Assembly (NCBI GenBank): GCA_015680685.1
Contig: MNCI01006820.1
Span: 177,127-227,538 of the forward strand
Reading direction: 5' to 3'
Source: Gnetum montanum
Taxonomy: Eukaryota; Streptophyta; Gnetopsida; Gnetales; Gnetaceae
DNA length: 50,412 nt
Made by a program: the position numbers and the translations under genes. The notes below the pieces were generated by a model. That model was not told the DNA's origin. It worked only from the letters and a program-made list of their open reading frames with translations, and ran no database searches. Below, in pieces: positions 1 through 9,132 of this stretch. Each line of letters starts with the position of its first letter. Position 1 is the first letter of the stretch.

Positions 1-120
1 AGAAGGAGAAATAGCCAAATGGGAGAATGTTGAAAGTTCTCAATAGGACCAATAGCTCAACTTAACCAAGGTCCATGATTATGAAGAGGAGAAATCAACT
101 CACTTCAAGGAGGTGGAATC
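1..120 (+). pseudogene. Athila-like gag fragment
   Basis: The first 120 bases match the stretch of element A gag near 14545-14640: a Glu/Gly-rich peptide followed by Lys-Trp-Glu-Asn and then a diverged tail. It has in-frame stops and ends at the N at 121, which looks like an assembly join. No start or complete domain is present. It is called from similarity to the two better-preserved gag copies in this window (13453-15720 and 39138-41230). Confidence 0.5.
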
Positions 121-1119
121 NGAAGTAAGGAATGAACTATTATCTAATTTATGATTATCCTAATTTGTATTCTAACTATTCCTAGCATAAGTATTCGATC
201 CCATCTTCCGGGCATGTTCTAGGCATCCCCNCAGGATAGGACACCACGCGAAAATCGAAACAAAGGGTAGAAGATAATAAGAATAAGTACTCAACTACCA
301 ATTTCACATATCAATGTAACGTCTGTCTGTACGANTGGTTAGAATAACAATAACAGAAACTTAAGTAATTATCAAAGCATAAACATATTAAACTATTGAA
401 TGCATNAAATGTTACATCCAGATTTCGTACAAAAATATCGGGTTCAACCACAGTGGCATAAACCTCAGTTACGGTCACAAGTACCATANTGAATAAAGAG
501 CCGGTCACTTTTCTTACACCTACTGCTGGCACTTGGAAAATATTCTATCTCCTACGGGAACAAACTGCAAGAGCTTTGCTACAACTAACAAAAAGGTGAA
601 AAAATGGAAAACAAAAAGTTGAAAAATTAAGGAAATAGAAAAATATTTATTAATTCTGTGTTGTTAGAATGGAGGNCTTAATTTTTCAACTTTTTGTTTT
701 CCATTTTTTCACCTTTTTGTTAGTTGTAGCAAAGCTCTTGCAGTTTGTTCCCGTAGGAGATAGAATATTTTCCAAGTGCCAGCAGTAGGTGTAAGAAAAG
801 TGACCGGCTCTTTATTCGAGTGTTGATGTATTTGAGCCCATTGGCATGACGGCAATAAAGACGAACTCTTCAAGCATTCCTTGNACATGCCCGGAAGATG
901 GGATCGAATACTTATGCTAGGAATAGTTAGAATACAAATTAGGATAATCATAAATTAGATAATAGTTCATTCCTTACTTCCCATACTTTAATTAGACGCC
1001 AAAAGATAAAGTAAAAAGCTATAAAAATCATTAGCCTTAATCTCACTTAACCATCGCAAACAGAACATCACAAGTGAGATTAGGAACACAACAACCATTC
1101 TAACCTAAGGTTTTGCTGG
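121..1119. other. N-joined inverted pieces of LTR sequence
   Basis: Seven single Ns (121, 231, 335, 406, 489, 676, 884) break this stretch. Bases about 491-630 are the reverse complement of about 677-815, and about 122-220 are the reverse complement of about 885-980. The 677-980 arm carries the typical R/U5 block of the LTRs elsewhere in the window (TTTATTCGAGTG followed by AATAAAG), so the content is LTR-derived. No gene is seen. The last 140 bases before 1120 match nothing else that I recognise. Inverted copies exactly bounded by single Ns suggest misjoined reads rather than biology. Confidence 0.6.
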
Positions 1120-1151
1120 TGATGAAGTGCTAATCAGTCGATGCATCAACT

Positions 1152-1171
1152 GGGCCGCGTATACGCGGCCC
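1152..1171. promoter_or_regulatory. Perfect 20-bp GC-rich palindrome in LTR U3
   Basis: GGGCCGCGTATACGCGGCCC is identical to its own reverse complement and lies 27 bases upstream of the TATA box in the solo LTR. It could be a dimeric protein-binding site or simply a hairpin. Function is inferred from position only. Confidence 0.5.
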
Positions 1172-1197
1172 CGTTGACGTAGCCGCCTATCCCAGCC

Positions 1198-1205
1198 TAT
1201 AAATA
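1198..1205 (+). promoter_or_regulatory. TATA box of solo LTR
   Basis: TATAAATA preceded by CC. The same CC(T)ATAAATA context recurs in the other Athila-like LTRs of the window. Confidence 0.65.
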
Positions 1206-1974
1206 AGAGGGCCCTCTACCTCATTTAGGAATCCTTTTGTCATTTGTAGCTAGACTCTTTCAGTTTTTTTCCGTAGAAGTTAGATTATTTTCCCAGTGCA
1301 TGCCTGCAGTGTGATGCTTGTAATTGTACGAAACCTTTATTCAAGTGTGACATACTTGGACGCACACATGACTGGAAATAAAGATCGAAATTACTTCATC
1401 ATTGCAGCATTCACTTAGATTTAATTGTCTAGTTTAATTGTTAATTTGTATTGTTAGTTATTGCTTTCTTAGTTAATATTTATTGCTTTCTTAGTTAATA
1501 TTTATTTATCATCATTTACTATTCCTATTGTTAAATGCAGAATTAGTACGACTTAATCACGAGCATTTAACTGTGACTACTTGGTAACCCAGTAGCGTAC
1601 CTAGGATCTACGCTTGGTAACCCCAGTAGTAGTTGTGCACGAGGTCCAGGATGTGTGTGGATGATTAAGGAATGGATACTCATCGCACTTAGGTTAGCTT
1701 AGACTCATTTCCTATTGCTCATTAGTTTAATTAATATTATCTTCCATTGTCTCTAAGAGTAGCATTAGTTTAGGATCACATCATACGCCTCACTCTGGAC
1801 TAAACCATACGTGACACAACAAATACTAGTCCATGTGGGAAGACAACGAACTGTGATCAACATGTAACTATCTAGATACCACAACTAGCCTATCTGCAGA
1901 GTTCAACCGGATTGTGCATGAACGCTCATATTTGTATGGTTGGGTGTAGCGGTACCTCGCTGCTCATCAGCTAG

Positions 1975-2083
1975 TTAGGGACTGGTGTATGTTAAGTGCT
2001 TACAGTCTATGAAATTTGACCAAGTCGCGTGTGAACGCCCATGATTCGTATGGTTGAGCGTAGGGGTACCTAGTTGCTCATCA
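1975..2083 (+). mobile_element. LTR 3'-end fragment
   Basis: The last part of this segment repeats the terminal LTR block (GTGTGAACGCCC, GTATGGTTGAGCG, GGGGTACC, CTCATCA). It is a second LTR end placed directly after the solo LTR, without its upstream part. It is probably a relic of an older insertion. Confidence 0.45.
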
Positions 2084-2086
2084 CTA

Positions 2087-2582
2087 GTTGTACTCATTCC
2101 ACTTTACCAATGAACAAGAAAGTAAAGTACTTGGAAATGTAAATTATTAAACACATAAAACAATAAAAACTATGCTAAGTAAAATAATATAACTAAGTAA
2201 ATGTTGTAATGATGAAAAGAAATCTCAATCTTTATTTCTAGACATTAACTATGCCTAAGTACACTTCACTCAAATAAATATCCCATAAAACTACTCAACA
2301 CCACACTATGAGCATTAACTCTATCTTTAAAACTATGAAAAAAATCTACAAAAATCTACCTAAGGATGAAATGAAACTTCTTTAGATCTGTGCATCCAGG
2401 TGTTGTATTTATACACTGCACACATCCCTCGATATTGGATCTACGATGACATAGCTTGTACTACAAAATCAAATATACGACATTGTAGATACAATATCAT
2501 AGTTACGGTATCATTCAAACAAATGTGATATAGCATTAGTGATATCCCATCAGTAATATCCTAGCCAACTCATGATCCATCA
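2087..2582 (-). mobile_element. 3' LTR (partial) of minus-strand element E
   Basis: Read on the minus strand, this starts TGATGGATCATGAG at 2582, directly after a purine-rich tract, and continues through the U3 repeats, a TATA region and the AATAAAG block. It closely matches the 3' LTR of element B (44454-45364). The distal part is missing: it breaks off near 2087 in the block corresponding to about 44940 of the B copy. Confidence 0.75.
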
Positions 2583-2595
2583 CACCCCCACAACT
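2583..2595 (-). other. Polypurine tract of element E
   Basis: On the minus strand, AGTTGTGGGGGTG sits immediately before the LTR start. Position and composition match the PPTs of A, B and G (AGTCATGGGGGTA type). Confidence 0.65.
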
Positions 2596-2778
2596 GACTA
2601 GAAACTCATCTTCAAGTGAATAAAAGGAGGAACATGTTCCTTACAAAATATTGGGAAGGTATGGGATTATTGACTGACTCTAAGTGTCACAATGGTGTGT
2701 ACAAAAATGACATATTTATATGACAAAACAAAAATAAAATTTAAGATGGCTTGATGTAGTTAATAGTTTAAGTAGTGA

Positions 2779-3361
2779 TGGCTCTTCCATCAATTTCTTT
2801 ACTTTTTTTTCAGACTTCTACAATTGATATTTGTTCAAGAGCACATAAAGTTTTTCCTCTTCTATCCTTATCTTCTGTTTCCATATGTCCTCTCTACTAA
2901 GTATGGCACAAAGACTCATTCAAGGTTCACTATAGCATTGGCCTATTTGTTCTACCAGAATTGGTATGTTTCTCCTAAGTTCCATTCACTACTATTGGTT
3001 AGTGTAGGCCATAATGAAGATGCTTGGAGTTCTTTCTTCAATGCTTCTAGAGAAAATTCCATAAAGGAATCAAAATTCAGTTCCACAATGATCGTGAACA
3101 TGATCAATCTTCTTGGGTGGCCTGGAGGAAATCTAGTAATAGCATGAGATACTATTCTTATTTAGGTGCTTATGGAATTTATGCATCTCCTTGGGTTGAG
3201 TGCTCTATAGTAGGAGTTTCTTGGCAAATGTTGTATTATTAAGCCTCCTTCTTTATGTGTTCTACTTATGAGGTTTGTTCCTGCTCAGCCTCTCCCACAT
3301 CCTCTTACTCTTTTGCTCTTGTGTTACGATGGTCCTCCTTCTAGTATCCTCTTCGGGCCAT
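2779..3361 (-). pseudogene. ORFX of element E, internally deleted
   Basis: This is the minus-strand copy of the ORF found in all Athila-like elements here. It starts at an ATGGCC-CGA-AGA-GGA-type N terminus (cf. MAPKRG), then a region recognisable as MEFSLEAL, SSLWPTL, NNSEWYLGETYQFW, then V-PYLVE. It then jumps to the C-terminal block rich in Lys and ending with MEEPS. The middle (YGKEDK to FPFPxLIxKLCK) and the coiled coil are deleted, exactly as in element B. Several stops interrupt it. The plus-strand ORF over 2824-3147 is its shadow. Confidence 0.6.
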
Positions 3362-3679
3362 CTACAATCAACAAGGGTTTGAAATTATTGGGATGTTTCT
3401 ATCAGTTATTAATAGTTCTTCACCTTGCTCATACCCTTGGTTAGATCAATTTCTTATCTTCTTACAATTGTAGAGTTTGAAAAATTTTCAAAAAGAAACC
3501 CCTTAGTTGTTATATATTTTAGATACTTATGACCTTCTATCTCTTTCCTTACTTATTATGGCCTATTGGGAGTATTATCTGAATCTTTCTAGCCTTAGTT
3601 TGATTGATTAACTTTAAGGTTCTTATTATCTCCTTATACTTACCCTTTATAATATCTTCTAGCATTAAGAATTTCTGGC

Positions 3680-4060
3680 TCAAATTTTTAAATTTTCATT
3701 TGCTTATATCGTGCAATGCACCTCCCTACAACTAAGTTGAGCACTCTAGAATAAACAAGATTGAAGAATTTTAGAAATCAGAGCTACAAGAATGAAGTTA
3801 TGGCCTTTGGAAGCTAGTGTGCAAGAGGGCTAAGGAAAAAATGCAAAAACTTCTCTTGCTACAAGTTGGAGAAATGAAATATTTCATTAACCGCTACATG
3901 TATATATACTATTTTTATATGCACAACATCGTAGATTAGACATTGTAGATACAACATTGTAGGTTCCTACGACATCATAACTACGACGTCACCATTAAAA
4001 AGTTCAAGTTTTTCATTGTATTTTTCTTGCAAAAAATGAGTCAAATTGAATGTTTGGAAG
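3680..4060 (-). promoter_or_regulatory. Internal TATA module of element E
   Basis: On the minus strand, a short array of ACGATGTCGTA-like motifs is followed by TATAAAAA (3912-3919). Next come a conserved leader (TAGCTTCCAAAGGCCATAAC) and a second PPT-like motif near 3727. It aligns with 43200-43600 of element B, 8520-8860 of F and 17281-17560 of A. The layout copies LTR U3-TATA, so an internal promoter for ORFX is plausible but unproven. Confidence 0.5.
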
Positions 4061-5590
4061 ATGTAAAGCTTGTGTAGAGGGTCATGGCCATGAGTGATGC
4101 ATAGTTTTCAACAATTTAGCATTCAAGGATCATGAAGAAGGAATCTTGAGCAATAAAAGATTATAGTATGGATAAGAAATGGATAATGAATTTATGATGT
4201 ATGGACAAATTATTAGATGATATGAGAAGTTTATGAGATGTTTTGGAAGGCACAAGATGATGTGGAATTTCTTGGCAAGTATGAAATACAAGAGTTATAT
4301 TAGTGGGTCCTCCCCAAAGTAGGCTTCAGCCCTTAATGCCCTTGTATAACCATGCCTAAAAGTGTCCTTAGGCACTCAAGGAGTTGAATGTAATGCATGC
4401 CTATTTACCAAAACACACATGTTAGTACCATCAAATTGGGAAAATAACTCTATGTTCCACAAAACTATAATTTGTGACTATTCAAATAGTGAGATGAGAT
4501 GGACTAAGAAGGGATTGTAGAAATTGGGATGTGAGGTGTCTTACCATAGGCATAATGAATTCTTGTGTTTTATTAATGGTTAAAGTAATCACTATCCTTT
4601 CTATCCAAGATTCAAACCAATTCTAGACCACATTCTAGTGACATCGCATCATTTCATCTCTTGGAATTACAATTGCAAGACCATCAATGTTGCAAGGAGT
4701 ATTGTCACTTAGTCTATTGTCCAAGGGAAGATTTTTATTCATAGCACTTATATTTATTTTTATTTTTAGATTTCTGAAAAGTCCCCTACCTTTAGGCATG
4801 GGTAACATGTTTTTCCAATGGGACCCCTAGAAATTTATTTTGCGCTCTTTTATTTTTTTTAATTGTGTCAACCCTTGAATGTAGCACTTATTTTACTCTT
4901 ACTCCAATTTTTCATTGGATCTACAAGGATATAATGCAACCTTAGTAACATGATAGAACTCACAATAATAATCCAAAAAGCATCCACAAGTCCCCTTAAT
5001 GTCACACCCTTTATACATTCCCTCTTGGTTCTTCACTTTTTTGTCTAGGCATAATGATCACAAATTTATTCTTAGTTTGATGATAACAAGAATATCATTA
5101 TGGCCATGGTAAGAACCTCTTGTTAATGGAATGGATGGATGGATGATTTGGGCTCACTGTTTAAATAATTAGTCTCTTATAACTTGATAATATAGATAAA
5201 TCTTCATCTTATTAGACTACATCTTGCATTTATTCAATGTATCTTTTTAGTATTCAAAATTATTTACAAAGGGTTTAAAATGAAGTATCAAAGAAATGAA
5301 AAGATAGTAAGAATTGTGAAAAAGTGTAAAAAATGAAAAATTTAAAAGAGATGAAAAATGTAAAAGAATGTCAAAAATTTAAGAAATGAAAAGTATTAAA
5401 GAATAAGAAGAATTGTATCAAAGAATTAGAAAAAGTAAAAAGAATTTTAAAACAAAAAGAAATGGAAAAGCACTTAGTAATTCCTGAATTAGGATAAAGC
5501 ATCTCCCCCATGACTAAACTCATGGGTGAGTATTCGAAAAATGCTCCCTAGATCCCCGAGATCATACACTCTAGGTGGTTCACTTACCAT
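4061..5590 (-). other. Conserved non-coding block and T-rich tract of element E
   Basis: No gene is seen. On the minus strand it aligns with 41702-43200 (B), 7565-8515 (F) and 15900-17280 (A). The conserved pieces are the post-pol GTTTAGTCATGGGGG motif (about 5500), a T/C-rich tract built from ATTCTTT-like words (about 5250-5480), and a block carrying CATAAGAGACTAATTATT and CCATCCATCC. Conservation between diverged copies reflects common descent; function is unknown. Confidence 0.55.
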
Positions 5591-5641
5591 CTTTATTAAC
5601 TTAACTTTTCAATTATTATTTCATGTAATTTTGATGATAGT

Positions 5642-5914
5642 TTAGTTTTGATCATCTAAGTACTTGTTTTCTTTTCCTTTTGGTGTATGATTATGATTTA
5701 TTAGTTTCATTTTAATGTTTTCAGTTAGAGTCATTTTCTTAGATTGGGAATTAGTAAGTGGTTTAGATGTTTCCATGCATGTTTTAGAAAATTTTTGGTC
5801 CTTAGTTAGTGGCCACATGATATATTTTGGTTTTGTGGCTCCTACTCTTTCTTTCACACACACTTGTTTTTCACTATTGTGGACTATGCTAGCAGAAGCA
5901 TCATCAAAGCACAA
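5642..5914 (-). CDS. Conserved 90-aa ORF 'ORF-Y' of element E, unknown function
   Basis: An open frame on the minus strand. Its central part (KTCMETS, LTNSQS, NHNHTPKGKEN) is nearly identical to the plus-strand ORF at 41426-41701 of element B, in the same orientation relative to the element. It lies just upstream of the post-pol motif and T-rich tract, so it may be the C-terminal end of pol or a remnant of a gag-pol linker. No known domain is recognised. Its upstream edge abuts antisense RNase H sequence near 5890, which is a rearrangement or misassembly. Confidence 0.4.
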   Translation of the reverse strand: MCFDDASASIVHNSEKQVCVKERVGATKPKYIMWPLTKDQKFSKTCMETSKPLTNSQSKKMTLTENIKMKLINHNHTPKGKENKYLDDQN

Positions 5915-6467
5915 TTAAACTACATCACAAATGAAATGGAGCTAATGTTCTTGGTGTATGTGCTTGAAAAATTTAGACAGCATGTGCTCAATTACCAAAT
6001 CTATGTCCACACAGACCATAGTGCCATCTAACTTTTAATGAACAAGCCAACAGTTAGTCCCATAGTGATAAGATGGCTTGTGATTCTTCAAGAGTTTGAC
6101 ATGACAATGATTGATTAAAAAGGGNAGTTGTTTGCATCCCATTTTAACCTTGATAAATGATCAGCTACAATATTTTTTATCCCTTTTTAATCAATCATTG
6201 TCATGTCAAACTCTTGAAGAATCACAAGCCATCTTATCACTATGGGACTAACTGTTGGCTTGTTCATTAAAAGTTAGATGGCACTATGGTCTGTGTGGAC
6301 ATAGATTTGGTAATTGAGCACATGCTGTCTAAATTTTTCAAGCACATACACCAAGAACATTAGCTCCATTTCATTTGTGATGTAGTTTAATTGTGCTTTG
6401 ATGATGCTTCTGCTAGCATAGTCCACAATAGTGAAAAACAAGTGTGTGTGAAAGAAAGAGTAGGAGC
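5890..6467 (+). pseudogene. RNase H domain fragment (Athila-like pol), inverted duplicate
   Basis: The plus strand from about 5890 to 6124 encodes a Ty3/gypsy RNase H: YASRS, AQLNYITNEME, KFRQHVLNY, VHTDHSAI, RWLVILQEFD. There is a stop inside, after HSAI. Bases about 6190-6467 are the reverse complement of about 5835-6110, with an N at 6125. The minus strand of 6126-6190 carries the expected continuation NIVADHLSRL. So one RNase H copy appears twice, head to head, across an N. This looks like an assembly fold-back. The RT domain is absent. Confidence 0.75.
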
Positions 6468-6468
6468 N

Positions 6469-7560
6469 ATTACTAATGGCAAGCTACTTTTGGCCTACTC
6501 AATTTAGAGATGTCCACACTTTTTCCTAATCATGTGAACATTGTCAAAGAGATGGAGGAATTACGGCCAAACATGAAGGACCACAACACTAGATACAGCT
6601 GCTAGAGCCTTTAGATATTTTGGGAATTGATTTTATGGGGTTCATTTAATCGATGTCAAATGGAAAGGCATACATTATTGTGACTATGGATTATTACACA
6701 AAGTGGGTAGAGGCAGTAGCAGTAAAAGATTATACAGTAAAAATAGTTACCAAGTTTTTCCAACAACATGTGGTGAATCAATTTGGAGTACCTAGAATGC
6801 TAATATCAGTTAATGACACCCACTTCATTGATTCTACCTTTAAGAAACTCATGCAATAACTTGGGGTCAACCATAAATTAACAACACCATATCATCCCCA
6901 ATTAAATGGTCAAGCTGAAATCACTAACCATGAAATTACTAGAATACTTACTAGGATGGTTAGTAGGTTTAGACATGATTGGAGTACAAAATTAAACAAT
7001 GCTTTGCCTATAGAACATCCTAGAAATTATCTAGAGGGTACACCCCATATGAATTAGTCTATGAAAAGTTTTGAACACTTCCAATCCAAGTAGAGGTTCA
7101 CACTTTAGCTACTACTAGTGAACTTGACCTTGATTTGAGTTTAGCACAAAAGGAACATCTAATGAATCTAAATATCTTAAATGAAAATAGACAAGAAGCA
7201 CTTATGGGTAGTGAAGTCCACAAGTACTACTCCAAACTTAGGCATAATTTGTGGGTAAGAAATGTAACAATCCAACTAGACAACAAGGTCCTTTATTACA
7301 ATCTTAGTCATTTGCCCTAAAAGGCTAAATTTCAAACACTTTGGAAGGGACCATACATAGTACATGCCACTTATCCATTTGGTGCCTTAAATATTCATCA
7401 TCCATCTAGCCCACATAATTTTATCCTTGTTAATATCCAACAAGTCAAACCATACTATGAGTACTCAAAGGAATCTACTCAATCTACTCACCAATCTTCC
7501 ACTTGTTCCATCCTCCATTTTCCTAATCTTCATAATAGTCATGGGGGTGTCCATTTAAAG
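6469..7560 (+). pseudogene. Integrase domain (Athila-like pol), degenerate
   Basis: Order on the plus strand: zinc-finger remnant CEHCQRDG (about 6538), LDILGIDFMG, core MDYYTKWVEA with the first catalytic Asp, QFGVPRMLIS, then NDTHFID where Ty3/gypsy integrases have SDNGTHF, so the second catalytic Asp is lost. TPYHPQLNGQAE keeps the Glu. Downstream come TPYELVY, a WxRN-type region and a Trp-Lys-Gly-Pro-Tyr motif, typical of the integrase C terminus. Stops lie at about 6650, 6857, 7065 and 7318, and there is a frame break near 7010. It belongs to element F and is followed by the AGTCATGGGGG motif at 7537. Confidence 0.85.
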
Positions 7561-7564
7561 CTAT

Positions 7565-8515
7565 AGGTACCTTACTAATTTTTCTTTTTTTTTTTTTACA
7601 ATTCTTTTCATTTTTCACATTCTTTGCTTTTTTCTCATTCTTTTATACTTTCTCATTTCTTTAATTTATCACATTCTTTAATATTTTTTAATTCTTTATA
7701 CTTTTTCATAATTTTTACCATCTTTCCAATTCCTTTTATACTTTGTTTCAAACCCTTTGTAAATAATTTTGATCATTAATAAAACACATTTAAATAAAGG
7801 CAATATGTAGCCCAATAAGGTGAAGATTTCTCCATGAAATCAAATCATAAGAGATTGATTATTTGCACAATGAGCCCACACCATCCATCCATCCATTTCA
7901 TTAATAAGAGATTCTTACCGTGGCCATAATGATATTCTTTCAATCATCAAACTAAGAATAAGCTTGTGATCATTATGCCTAGCCAAAAAAGTGAACAACC
8001 AAGTGGAATGAAAATGGTGTGACATCAAGGGGACTTGTGGATTCATTTTGAATTATTATTGTAAGTTCTTTCATGTTACTAAGGTTGTATTATATCCTTG
8101 TAGATCTAACAAAAAATAGAAGTAAGAGCAAAAAAGTGCTACCTTAAAAAGGTTGACACAAATAACAAATAAAAGAACACAAAATAAGTTTCTACAGATT
8201 CCACTAGAAAGACATGTTACCCATGCCTGAAGGTAGGCAGCTTCTCAAAAATGTATACTTGCTAAGCGATTCCACATCATCTTGAGCCTTCCAATTCCAA
8301 TAAATACTTCCCATGTCATTCACACTATCTGTTCTAATAACACAATAATGTTGTCTTGCTCATTCATTTCATCAATACCTCATATACTTTCATCACCTAA
8401 GATTCCTTATTCATATACTTTCAAAGCTTATTTTTTGAAACTAAAACCTCATCTCTATATCAAGACCCTTTTAACATGATGCACATCTTCCAACTATCCT
8501 ATGGGACTCAATTTT
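7565..8515 (+). other. T-rich tract and conserved non-coding block of element F
   Basis: No gene is seen. Bases 7580-7760 are a T/C-rich tract of ATTCTTT / ACTTTTTC-like words. From 7790 to 8515 the sequence aligns with 42040-43260 of element B (shorter here) and 16080-16560 of A, including CATAAGAGATTGATTATT, CCATCCATCC and the GACATGTTACCCATGCC block. The short ORF at 8282-8479 is not conserved between copies. Confidence 0.55.
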
Positions 8516-8519
8516 TTCT

Positions 8520-9132
8520 GATAAAAAAATTCATAAATTTTGATTTTTCTATGGTGACATCATATCTACAGTATCACATCTATGATGTCGTATACATGAT
8601 ATCGCATGCATAAAGCCTATATATAGCGTAGGGGAGTTAGAAAAATTTTTCATTTCTGAATTTCATAAGAAGGGAGTTATTGTCAATTTTTCTTTATAGC
8701 AAAGAGCTCTGACACTACAACTTCTAACACCCATAACTTGCTCAGTGTTGCCCTGATTTCCATGATTTTTGAATCTATGTGATCCTGGAGTGATCACCTT
8801 AGTGATGGGGGGTGCTAGTAAGAAAAATTTGAGTCTATGTTTTTTTTTCAATTTCTAATAACAAGAAGGTATTATAAGGGTAACTTTAAGGAAACATATT
8901 AGGAATTTTCTTAAAGTAAATCACCCATGTTAAGGCCAAAACAACTTTAAGAAGACTTCTAATGGATCATGCCACTCATTTAAAGTACTAAAGGGGTTGC
9001 TATTTAACATTTTCTAACTCTACAATCATAATGAACTAAGAACTCGATATAACTAAGGATATGAGTAAGGTATCAAATTATTGCTCATTTATGAGAATAC
9101 TCTAGTAATTCCAAACCCTTACTTGATTATAG
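8520..9132 (+). promoter_or_regulatory. Internal TATA module and ORFX leader, element F
   Basis: Three ATC-A-GATGTCGTA-like repeats (8560-8610) precede CTATATATAG (8618-8627). About 500 bases of leader follow to the ORFX start at 9133. The equivalent modules in A, B, E and G keep the same order. Whether it promotes transcription is inferred from the TATA-like core and from U3-like repeats upstream. Confidence 0.5.

Larger units (their letters stand above)
1120..1969 (+). mobile_element. Probable solo LTR, Athila-like family
   Basis: An 850-bp LTR starting TGATGA and ending CTCATCA, the same termini as the other LTRs in the window. It contains a TATA box (1198-1205), the AATAAAG block (about 1377), the repeated 'TTGGTAACCCAGTAG' block and the terminal 'GGTACCTCGCTGCTCATCA' block. 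It is flanked by GCTGG (1115-1119) and GCTAG (1970-1974), a target-site duplication with one mismatch. No PBS or PPT adjoins it, which fits a solo LTR. It is more CpG-rich than its relatives, suggesting a younger or less decayed copy. Confidence 0.7.

Noticed and set aside
2824-3147. 107-residue plus-strand ORF as a gene
   Set aside because: It is the complement of the minus-strand ORFX of element E, which has matching copies elsewhere in the window.
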